A DNA stretch of 64,000 bases from Brevibacillus dissolubilis (lineage in GTDB: Bacteria; Bacillota; Bacilli; Brevibacillales; Brevibacillaceae): the NCBI RefSeq assembly GCF_006170445.1, contig NZ_VCNA01000006.1, positions 248,001 through 312,000 on the forward strand. The letters are read 5' to 3'. Below are positions 41,630 through 48,931 of the stretch, in pieces (the first letter of the stretch is position 1; the number at the start of each line of letters is the position of its first letter). The notes beneath the pieces were generated by a model that worked only from the letters and a program-made list of their open reading frames with translations, did not search any database and was not told the origin of the DNA. Made by a program: the position numbers and the translations under genes.

Positions 41630-42952
41630 ATGTTCCGATTACACCCTGCCCAGACCCTTGTATTAGGATTTGCCGGATTGATTATGGCCGGCGCACTTCT
41701 ATTGATGCTCCCGATTGCGACGCAAGACGGACAGGGTCTTGGTTTTGTGGATGCGCTTTTTACAGCCACGTCAGCGGTATGTGTGACTGGCTTGGTTGTG
41801 GTTGATACAGGATCGACGTTTACGAAGTTTGGACAAATCCTGCTGCTGTTTTTGATCCAGATGGGGGGCTGGGGGGTCCTGACCTCAGGAGCCTTGATGT
41901 TTATTCTGGCCGGTAAAAAAATCGGACTTCGGGATCGGCTGCTGTTGCAAAGCTCTTTGAATCTCATATCGATTCAGGGGGTCATCCGGCTGATTCAGCG
42001 CATCGTCGTACTCACGCTGATAATTGAGTTGGTTGGGGCGGTGTTTCTGACCTTGCGTTGGGCACAGGAGATGCCTTTTGCTCAGGCGGTGTACCGTGGC
42101 GTGTTTTACTCTATATCGTCGTTTAATAATGCGGGATTCAGCTTACGACCGGACAGCCTGACCCCGTGGGCCAACGATCCGGTCATCATCTCGGTCATTA
42201 CGACCTTGTTCATGATCGGGGGGCTTGGCTTTACCGTTGTTCTGGATCTGCTGGACAAGCGTTCCTTCCGCAAGCTGTCCCTGCATTCCAAGCTGACGAT
42301 CAGTATGACCTTGGCGCTCAGTCTGTTTGGGATGATCATGATTTTCTTGCTGGAGTTTCGGAATCCGCATACCTTGGCACCACTCAGCTGGGATCATAAG
42401 TTTTGGGCGTCCTTTTTCCATGGGATGGTACCTCGTTCATCCGGATTTAATTCGATTGATATGACCCAGATCCTGATTCCGACACAGGTGGTCGTGATGG
42501 GTCTGATGTTCATCGGGGCTTCCTCTGCATCGACGGGCGGTGGGATCAAGGTTACGACATTCTCCCTGATGATTCTGGCACTCTGGTCGGTGCTGATGAA
42601 CCGTGAGCATGTCCATGTATTTCGCCGCAGTATTCCGTGGAGCCTGATTACGAAGGCGTTCGCCATTGTGGTCAGCGGGATTTTGTTCGTGTTTTTCTTT
42701 TTCTTCTTGCTGACGATTACAGAGGATGCGCCGTTCTCGATGATCTTGTTTGAGACGATCTCTGCATTCGGGACGGTTGGACTGTCGGTCGGATTGACGC
42801 CGAATCTCACCCCTGAGGGAAGAGTACTGATCACGATCCTGATGTTCATCGGTCGTCTCGGGCCGCTGACTATGGCATTTGCTCTGCTGTCCAAAGGCAA
42901 CAAAAAAGGCGGCTACTTCCGATATGCCGAGGAAAAAGTCCTCATCGGATAA
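41630..42952 (+). CDS. KtrB/TrkH-type potassium uptake channel subunit
   Basis: The 440-residue membrane protein has four M1-P-M2 repeats. The pore loops carry the expected single Gly of the selectivity filter: TSAVCVTGLVVVD, SSFNNAGFSL, SASTGGGIKVTTF and SAFGTVGLSVGL. This is the Trk/Ktr/HKT family; length and the lack of the extra N-terminal helices of TrkH favour KtrB. It imports K+ with Na+ and normally needs a cytosolic RCK subunit (KtrA or KtrC). None is encoded next to it. ATG 41630 follows GGGAGGGAGA by 9 nt. It converges on the histidine kinase with 16 bp between stops and no visible terminator. Confidence 0.9.
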   Translation: MFRLHPAQTLVLGFAGLIMAGALLLMLPIATQDGQGLGFVDALFTATSAVCVTGLVVVDTGSTFTKFGQILLLFLIQMGGWGVLTSGALMFILAGKKIGLRDRLLLQSSLNLISIQGVIRLIQRIVVLTLIIELVGAVFLTLRWAQEMPFAQAVYRGVFYSISSFNNAGFSLRPDSLTPWANDPVIISVITTLFMIGGLGFTVVLDLLDKRSFRKLSLHSKLTISMTLALSLFGMIMIFLLEFRNPHTLAPLSWDHKFWASFFHGMVPRSSGFNSIDMTQILIPTQVVVMGLMFIGASSASTGGGIKVTTFSLMILALWSVLMNREHVHVFRRSIPWSLITKAFAIVVSGILFVFFFFFLLTITEDAPFSMILFETISAFGTVGLSVGLTPNLTPEGRVLITILMFIGRLGPLTMAFALLSKGNKKGGYFRYAEEKVLIG

Positions 42953-42968
42953 CCGCGCTTATGCAGGA

Positions 42969-45101
42969 TCAGCGGATCGAGGCAGCAGCAGGGGAGACCA
43001 CCAGCGGAAGGGTTATCGTAACCGTCGTCCCTTTGCCGACCTCGCTTGCGATATTCATCGTGCCCTGGTGGTCGCGGATGATCTTCTGGCTGACCATCAG
43101 ACCTAAGCCTGTGCCTTTTTCCTTGGTAGAGTAAAAGGGCTGACCCAGCTTAGGGATGCGCTCCTCGGGGATGCCGCAGCCTTGGTCGATGAAGTGCAGG
43201 ACGATCCTTTCATCTGCTTGGGTGGACACCTTGATATGGATTTGTCCGCCGTCTGCCATCGAATCGATTCCATTGCGTAAAATGTTGATGAAGACCTGCT
43301 TTAGCTGATTCTCCTCACAGGTGATCAGCGGCAGGTCTTTTTCGATTTGGAGGAACATCTGCACGTTGCTCATGATCGCCTGTGTGTCGAGAAGCGTGAT
43401 GACATGGTGCAGGAGATGGTGCAGGTCGCGTTTTTGGAAGCTGACCACCTGTGGCTTGGCCAGCACCAAGAGCTCACTGACGATAAAATTAATCCGGTCC
43501 AGCTCGGTCAGCATGATATCAAAATATTCGTCATGCTGCTTGACCATCGAATGTAGCAACTGGACAAAACCGCGCAAAGCCGTCAGTGGATTACGGATTT
43601 CGTGGGCAACCCCGGCGGCCAGCTCACCGATCGCGGAGAGCTTTTCGGAGCTGACGAGCAGTTCTTCTGTCCGTTTTTTCTCGGAGATATCGCGGGTGAT
43701 GGCAGCGGTGCCGATCACCTGACCCGAAGCGTCACGGATGGGGGAGAGGGTGAGACTGACATGGAGCAGCTGGCCATCCTTGCGCTGGCGGATTGTTTCG
43801 TAGCCGGAGACCTGCTGGCCCGTCAGTACCTCTTGGCTTAGTCGCTTGGACTCCAGCTTGTATTCAGGAGGGACGATCATCAGGGGCTGACCGATTGCTT
43901 CTTCGGCAGACCAGCCGTACATGCGTTCATAGGCTTTATTGATCTGCACGATCCTGCCGTCGAGATCAATGACGTCGATCGCATCCGTGGTGTTGGTAAA
44001 GAATGATTCGAGCAGGTCTTTGGTAGCGCGAAGCTCTTCCTCGGCCCGCTTGCGCTCCGTGATATCGACGCAGGAGGCGATTACCTCTGCGACACCGCCA
44101 TTTTGGTAGATCGGGCGAAGGGTTGCGACATAGCAGACACCATTCAGTTCGTCCTCATAGGTGACATTTTCACCTGCCATCGCCCGGCGGTAATACTCAT
44201 CCTTGGGTCTTAACTCGGAGTTAAGCGTCTGGGGTGTTTTCCCGATGACGGTCTCTGGGCGTAAACCCAGACGATAAAGCAATTCGCCATAGGCCATCGT
44301 GTAGGTGTATTTTCCGTCGATCTCTCTGAATTTGAAGGTCATGCCTTTTTGTTGCTGCAGGGTGTCCTGCAATTCGCGGCGGGCGTGTTCCAATGCTTGT
44401 TCTGTCAGTGATTCACGGGTGACATCCCGCGCGATGACGTAGACACCATCGATTTCATTATGGATAAACCTGGGGAAGCTGATCACGTGTAGATACAGGC
44501 GCTCACCTGTGCTAGAGATCACCTCTACCTTTGATTCGTTGCTGCCACCCTGTAGGGCCCACTCCAGACGCGATATAGCAGAAAGCGCTTCCTTAGGTGA
44601 CAAGAAATCCTGGTATTTCTTGCCCAGCAAGGCATCGGCAGGATAGCCAAACACCCGCTCACACGCTTCATTCGCGCTGGTAAAACGGCCTTCCGTGTCC
44701 ACCGAATAGACGGGGTGCGGATTATGGGCGAACAACGAGTGGAAAAAGCCATGATCACGGCCCTTCCACTCGCCAAAAAATATCACATAACGGGTATGAG
44801 ATTTGGAGTGATCGACAGAGATATGTACATCAAGCGGGAGAAATGTTTTGGCCTTGTTGACGGTGCATATCTCTTGTTGAATCGAAACACTCTCCTCTGG
44901 AGCGTCCGTCAGCCGTAAAGTGATTTGACCCCAGTCAAGACAAGGAAAAATACGCTGAATGGGCTTACCGGTCATCTCCTCTGCGCTACATGACAACAGC
45001 CTGAGCGCTGTGGGATTGAGGCACTGAATCGTGCCGTCTGCGTCCGTGATACCGATTCCCATGGGTGAATGGTTGAATAACACATGAACCGAAGATTCCA
45101 T
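42969..45101 (-). CDS. Multi-PAS sensor histidine kinase
   Basis: The 710-residue protein has four PAS domains: about 5-110, 118-235, 245-355 (with FKFREIDGKYTYTMAYGELLYRLG, a PAS subtype), and 365-485. HisKA (AAGVAHEIRNPLTALRGFVQLL, phospho-His in AHEIRNP) and HATPase_c follow, with NILRNGIDSM, DQGCGIPEERI, FYSTKEKGTGLGL and GKGTTVTITLP. There is no membrane segment, so it is cytosolic. The architecture resembles sporulation-initiation kinases KinA/KinE, which phosphorylate Spo0F; no response regulator is adjacent, as expected for an orphan phosphorelay kinase. AAGGATGGTGAG precedes ATG 45101. Confidence 0.9.
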   Translation of the reverse strand: MESSVHVLFNHSPMGIGITDADGTIQCLNPTALRLLSCSAEEMTGKPIQRIFPCLDWGQITLRLTDAPEESVSIQQEICTVNKAKTFLPLDVHISVDHSKSHTRYVIFFGEWKGRDHGFFHSLFAHNPHPVYSVDTEGRFTSANEACERVFGYPADALLGKKYQDFLSPKEALSAISRLEWALQGGSNESKVEVISSTGERLYLHVISFPRFIHNEIDGVYVIARDVTRESLTEQALEHARRELQDTLQQQKGMTFKFREIDGKYTYTMAYGELLYRLGLRPETVIGKTPQTLNSELRPKDEYYRRAMAGENVTYEDELNGVCYVATLRPIYQNGGVAEVIASCVDITERKRAEEELRATKDLLESFFTNTTDAIDVIDLDGRIVQINKAYERMYGWSAEEAIGQPLMIVPPEYKLESKRLSQEVLTGQQVSGYETIRQRKDGQLLHVSLTLSPIRDASGQVIGTAAITRDISEKKRTEELLVSSEKLSAIGELAAGVAHEIRNPLTALRGFVQLLHSMVKQHDEYFDIMLTELDRINFIVSELLVLAKPQVVSFQKRDLHHLLHHVITLLDTQAIMSNVQMFLQIEKDLPLITCEENQLKQVFINILRNGIDSMADGGQIHIKVSTQADERIVLHFIDQGCGIPEERIPKLGQPFYSTKEKGTGLGLMVSQKIIRDHQGTMNIASEVGKGTTVTITLPLVVSPAAASIR

Positions 45102-45235
45102 CCGCTCACCATCCTTATGAAATTGTAGGTATTTACTAGTTCGGCAGATTTTTCATGTTATCCTGTTCATTCTATCATTTTTGACAGAAAAATACGAAAA
45201 TACCGAAAAAGTATATACTGATAACGAATATAACG

Positions 45236-45277
45236 AAAAAGCCCGGATGGAAGGAGAGACTTCCATCACGGGCTGGA
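45236..45277 (-). terminator. Terminator of the nuclease-like gene
   Basis: On the minus strand AGCCCG..ATGGAAG pairs with CTTCCAT.CGGGCT, followed by TTTTTCG. Confidence 0.75.
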
Positions 45278-45292
45278 ATACGGAAAAAATAC

Positions 45293-46795
45293 TTAACGTC
45301 GGCCTCCGCTTGAACTGCTGGAGCCACCGGAGCTGCTTCTGCTTCCAGAAGAACTGCCACCCGATGAAGAACTGCTACCAGACGAGCTTCCGCTGTACGA
45401 TGAGCCACTTGAACGACCAGATGAGGACGAACTGCCCGAAGAGGTGGTTGTGGTGCCAGATGAAGACTTGCTGGTTGATGCGGGACTTGTGACGGTTTTG
45501 CTTGATGGGGAGCTAGAGCTATTGGTTGTAGTTTTGCTGGAAGTTGTGGATGTCGATTTGGGAGCGGTACCTGTCGACTTCGCAGGCAGGGTTTTCGATC
45601 CTGTGGAAGTGGTCGTTGTGCTCTTGGTGGTCGTGTTTGTGGATGCGGTACCGCTGACCGGCTTCGTGCTCGTTGTTTTCGCTTGAGCTGGTGCAGTTCC
45701 GGCGGTGGTGGCAGGCTTCGCAGTTGTACTGGTTGGGGTGGCTGTCTTCGTTGTACCGACGGCGGCAGCTGTCCATTTGCCTGCGACGAGCTTCACCTTC
45801 TCTGGGTGGTAGCCATTCGCATCGGCATAGGTTGAGACGGACCAAATGCCCCATTTCAGCTCCTTGGCGCGGTTTTCCAGCTTTCCATACCGAGTTGCAT
45901 ATTTGGCTTTGCCGTACGTCTTCCAATCGACACGGGCGAAGCCTTTTTCGACCAATTCTTCGTTCAGTGGATGACCGCTGGCGTAGACATAGGCGTACGG
46001 GTGGCCGTCCTCGTCCGAGGTAAGCGTATCGTCATATTCGAGGAAGAGCTGGTCATTTAAGTGCAAGGTTCGTTCCAGATTGGCAACAGCCTCGGGGGCG
46101 TACGGAATGGAACTATCGTTGTCCGTGGTGCTGATGGTATCTGGCGTGTCGACCATGAGCAGACGGATCACTTGGTGTTGCTCCTTTAGCTTCACCTCGA
46201 TATGCTCCCCGTCGATGAGGCGAACCAGCTTGGCGGGGATGAGGTCGGGGTCTTGATCGAGAGAGTTGGGAGTCGTGGCGACTGGGGCAGATCCAGCTGC
46301 CGTTGTTGATGGCTTGGGCTGCGGAGCGATGCTTGCAGGCTCTTTGTACCAGTTGGCTTCACAGGTGAAGATTCGTTCGGTTCCTCCGTTTTTGGAGATG
46401 TTGACCAGGCAGAAACTCAGGAACAAGCAGGTCAGTGCCGTGATCATATGGATTTTTCGTTTCTGTGGCTGAACGGCAGCGAGAACGAACGAGACCACCA
46501 TCATGAAAAACAAGGCAAACCCGATCGATTCAAGCACCTTGAACGTCGTATGCCACCCGAGCGCGAGAGTAGCGCCTGCGGTTGCCACGAAAAAACCGTA
46601 ACGGCTGGTACCCTCACGCTTTTTGGCTTGGATGCCATACAGCAGTCCGGCAGCCATGATCAACAAACTACCGGGCCAGATGATGCTCTCAGAGATGGAG
46701 CAGAAGCGTAGTGAAAATAATGGCAGGATGATCAGCGCTGCGACGAAGACGAGCGCCAATTGTTGTTCTCTGGTTTTGAATAAGTCAAGAAACAC
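45293..46795 (-). CDS. Membrane-anchored staphylococcal-nuclease-like protein with Ser/Gly-rich tail
   Basis: The 500-residue protein has four N-terminal membrane segments (about 10-145), an SNase-like OB domain (about 190-335), and a Ser/Thr then Ser/Gly low-complexity tail of about 150 residues. In the nuclease core, DGDT is DGEH, VIRLLMVDTPD keeps the first catalytic Arg but has Asp in place of Glu, and the usual GRxLAYVY is GHPYAYVY, losing the second catalytic Arg. Weak or no nuclease activity is therefore expected. GTG 46795 is chosen: AGGAG lies 7 nt upstream, while an in-frame ATG 30 nt earlier has no site. The tail may be exposed or bind a surface. Confidence 0.78.
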   Translation of the reverse strand: MFLDLFKTREQQLALVFVAALIILPLFSLRFCSISESIIWPGSLLIMAAGLLYGIQAKKREGTSRYGFFVATAGATLALGWHTTFKVLESIGFALFFMMVVSFVLAAVQPQKRKIHMITALTCLFLSFCLVNISKNGGTERIFTCEANWYKEPASIAPQPKPSTTAAGSAPVATTPNSLDQDPDLIPAKLVRLIDGEHIEVKLKEQHQVIRLLMVDTPDTISTTDNDSSIPYAPEAVANLERTLHLNDQLFLEYDDTLTSDEDGHPYAYVYASGHPLNEELVEKGFARVDWKTYGKAKYATRYGKLENRAKELKWGIWSVSTYADANGYHPEKVKLVAGKWTAAAVGTTKTATPTSTTAKPATTAGTAPAQAKTTSTKPVSGTASTNTTTKSTTTTSTGSKTLPAKSTGTAPKSTSTTSSKTTTNSSSSPSSKTVTSPASTSKSSSGTTTTSSGSSSSSGRSSGSSYSGSSSGSSSSSGGSSSGSRSSSGGSSSSSGGRR

Positions 46796-46950
46796 ATCAT
46801 CACTCCTACAACTAATGGATAACACGGTATACGAGAGATTCCATGCATGGTTGCTATATTCCTACCAGAAATCGACAACTTTTTTTATCTGGACATGCTA
46901 GACTAAGAATCATACGAATGCTTCGGAAGAAAGGGAAGGGGTGGCTTAGT

Positions 46951-47484
46951 ATGCTGGAATGGTTTGACGCACATGGCAATGTAAAACCTGGTATTCACGA
47001 ATGGAGCTTGACGCAGTTTGCCCAATGCTTTGTCTTTGATCAACAGATGTCTTCCACCAGACAAGAGATTGCCCAAGGCTTCTTGCGTCTGTTCCATGAG
47101 ATTCTGGATGTGACCGAGCGTGTGGAGGTTCTGGTCGGCGGCCCGTTTGCGACACAGCAGATCAATCCCACAGAGATCAGTCTGGTCACCATCATCCCGG
47201 CTCAACACCTGTCAGGACTCACCGCCCCGAAGCGAAAGCGGCTGGCTGGCAAGTTCAACGGCAAAGAGACAGCCAAAGCCTATGGCTGCAATTCCTTGCT
47301 GCTCGTCTCCTATGACCCGGCTGATCCTGCCTACCAAGCCTATCTCAACGAACAGAAGCTGTATTATCAGCTCCTCATGTACGATAAAAAGAACCGCCCC
47401 CAAGGCATCATCAAGCTGACGATCGACCGTGCGGGTCTGGAGTCTGCTTTTGCCACTCTGTATGCAGGAGGAATTACGGAATGA
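46951..47484 (+). CDS. Nucleotidyltransferase-fold-like protein (DUF6932-like), first of a coupled pair
   Basis: The 177-residue protein opens MLEWFDAHGNVKPGIHEWSLTQFAQCFVFDQ, close to the start of DUF6932-type proteins (LPPGIHEA). Next comes VEVLVGGPFATQQINPTEISLVTIIP, which looks like the helix-strand of a minimal nucleotidyltransferase (GSFVT...D-D). The two metal-binding acidic residues are not evident, so it may be inactive or a binding protein. GGGGTGG precedes ATG 46951 by 6 nt. The last four bases ATGA overlap the next gene's start, so the two proteins are translationally coupled and likely interact. Function is unknown to me. Confidence 0.7.
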   Translation: MLEWFDAHGNVKPGIHEWSLTQFAQCFVFDQQMSSTRQEIAQGFLRLFHEILDVTERVEVLVGGPFATQQINPTEISLVTIIPAQHLSGLTAPKRKRLAGKFNGKETAKAYGCNSLLLVSYDPADPAYQAYLNEQKLYYQLLMYDKKNRPQGIIKLTIDRAGLESAFATLYAGGITE

Positions 47485-48440
47485 GCCGACCATCTGACCT
47501 TGCCTTAAAAACACTCAACTCCCAGCTGAGCGAAGTGGAGCAGCTCATCGCGGACAAGCAGACGTTGATGGATGGGGAACCCCGTTCATTTGCCTATGAG
47601 TTGAGTCTGACGAGTTTATTGTCACTTAAATATCAGCTGTTAAAAGAAAAACAGGATCTGCTCGGGGAGCTGGGCTACGAGGAACTGGACGTCCGCCTGC
47701 ACGGGGACACCGTCGCCACAGGCATGGCCGCGATCAAAACCGTCAGCCTCGTCCTGACCACCATCCAGACCCTGATCAGCGAGATCGCCCAAGCCGTCGG
47801 CAAAGGCATCGGCTCCCGTGGCAAGCTGACCAATGAAGTCCTCGACACCACCCAGCTGCGCCTGCACCAAATCTACGAAGGTCCGGTCGGCTTCAAGCTG
47901 CTTTCCCCTAAGCATCAGCTGGAGCTATACCCCCAGAACGATACCATGCACGAATCCCTCGTCATCCTCTTCGACCTCTTAGATGCCAGCGACAACCCTG
48001 ATGTCATCCTCCGCTACGCCAAAGAAATCGGCTCCCGCACCTTCAACACGCTGATCGAATTCGTCGACACACTCAAAGAAAACGACCTGGAGCTGACCCT
48101 CCACTGGCAAAGCTTCTATAAAAAACAACGCCAATGGGCTGGAACCAAAACCCGATTGACCGAACTGTCTGAAGCCTTGAGCGAGATCGAGGAATTAGAA
48201 GTTTCCCAAGAGGAGCTGGATGGACTGATTCTGGAAGCCAGTGCGATCAAGGGGACATTCAAGTTCAACATCAGTGAAACAGGGGAGATCATCGCAGGTA
48301 CGTTCAACGAGGCGATTCGGGAGCAGATTGCGGATGTATATGATAAGCGACCGATTAAAGGATATTTTGAGAAGACGGTTTTGCGTGCGATGAAATCGCA
48401 AAAGACACGGACGTTTTGGGTTCTTCAGCATTTGGAGTAG
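47481..48440 (+). CDS. Hypothetical protein, second of the coupled pair
   Basis: The 319-residue protein starts in the ATGA overlap with the upstream gene. An N-terminal coiled coil (about 8-65, LNSQLSEVEQLIADKQTLMDGE...LLKEKQDLLGELGYEELDVRLHG) is followed by a mostly alpha-helical middle and a beta-rich C-terminus with EIIAGTFNEAIREQIADVYDKRPIKGYF. There is no signal peptide or membrane segment. I do not recognise the family. The coupled arrangement with a nucleotidyltransferase-like protein resembles toxin-antitoxin or defence pairs, but neither active-site residues nor a DNA-binding motif can be pointed to. Palindrome B lies directly downstream. Confidence 0.7.
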   Translation: MSRPSDLALKTLNSQLSEVEQLIADKQTLMDGEPRSFAYELSLTSLLSLKYQLLKEKQDLLGELGYEELDVRLHGDTVATGMAAIKTVSLVLTTIQTLISEIAQAVGKGIGSRGKLTNEVLDTTQLRLHQIYEGPVGFKLLSPKHQLELYPQNDTMHESLVILFDLLDASDNPDVILRYAKEIGSRTFNTLIEFVDTLKENDLELTLHWQSFYKKQRQWAGTKTRLTELSEALSEIEELEVSQEELDGLILEASAIKGTFKFNISETGEIIAGTFNEAIREQIADVYDKRPIKGYFEKTVLRAMKSQKTRTFWVLQHLE

Positions 48441-48526
48441 CACTTGGAATAGCTTGGGAATTATCACTTGGTGTTTCATCTTAAGTAGTTGAAGCTTGAT
48501 TATCCGCAAAAGCTGGCTGGAGAGGG

Positions 48527-48739
48527 GGAGGTTGGCAAGACGCGAGCCTTTTAGCTCCCAATCCCAGCGGAGAAAAAGACATGGCGTCCTACTTCCTCGA
48601 ATCCTCTAGGGGCAAAACAGTCTCACTTCCCTGGAACACCCAGATGTTTTTTGCCCCGTCCTAGCCATGTCTTTTTCGTAGCGGCCAGCCCTCACTCCCT
48701 TTGCAGGGAGCTAATCGGCGGAGCGGATTGCCAACCTCC
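48527..48739. repeat. 213-nt imperfect palindrome, copy B (long hairpin element)
   Basis: Nested perfect arms are: GGAGGTTGGCAA (48527-48538) with TTGCCAACCTCC (48728-48739); TTAGCTCCC (48551-48559) with GGGAGCTAA (48706-48714); AAAAAGACATGGC (48573-48585) with GCCATGTCTTTTT (48664-48676); and GGGGCAAAA (48609-48617) with TTTTGCCCC (48649-48657). The total span equals that of copy A at 23310. Flanking AGCTGGC, the CCCAGC block and GCGGCCAG are shared with copy A, while most paired bases differ between copies and stay complementary. It fills much of the 48441-48931 gene-free stretch; the rest holds the hemocyanin-gene promoter region. Confidence 0.8.
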
Positions 48740-48779
48740 ACCTTTCCACAACAATGCGCGTTTTTTCATGAAATCTAAA

Positions 48780-48830
48780 CAAGTTCCTAATTCGGAAACT
48801 TGCTTGAATTTATAAAATATTGGATATAAT
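48780..48830 (+). promoter_or_regulatory. Palindrome and promoter-like region before the hemocyanin-like gene
   Basis: CAAGTTCC (48780-48787) and GGAAACTTG (48794-48802) form an inverted repeat with one bulge. It abuts TTGAAT (48804-48809) and TATAAT (48825-48830), only 15 nt apart; TTGCTT at 48800 would give 19 nt. An off-length spacer beside a palindrome could indicate activator-dependent expression. Confidence 0.4.
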
Positions 48831-48931
48831 GTAATAATGTTGGTGATGAAAAACGATGCTTCCGACCCTTCTAACCCAGGCACCACTGGGGAGCCGATCC
48901 CCTCAGTTCAGATTAAGTAGGAGGAGAACCC

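Noticed and set aside
45300-45760. Simple-sequence DNA repeats encoding Ser/Gly/Thr
   Set aside because: They are explained by the low-complexity protein tail, not by a DNA-level repeat element.
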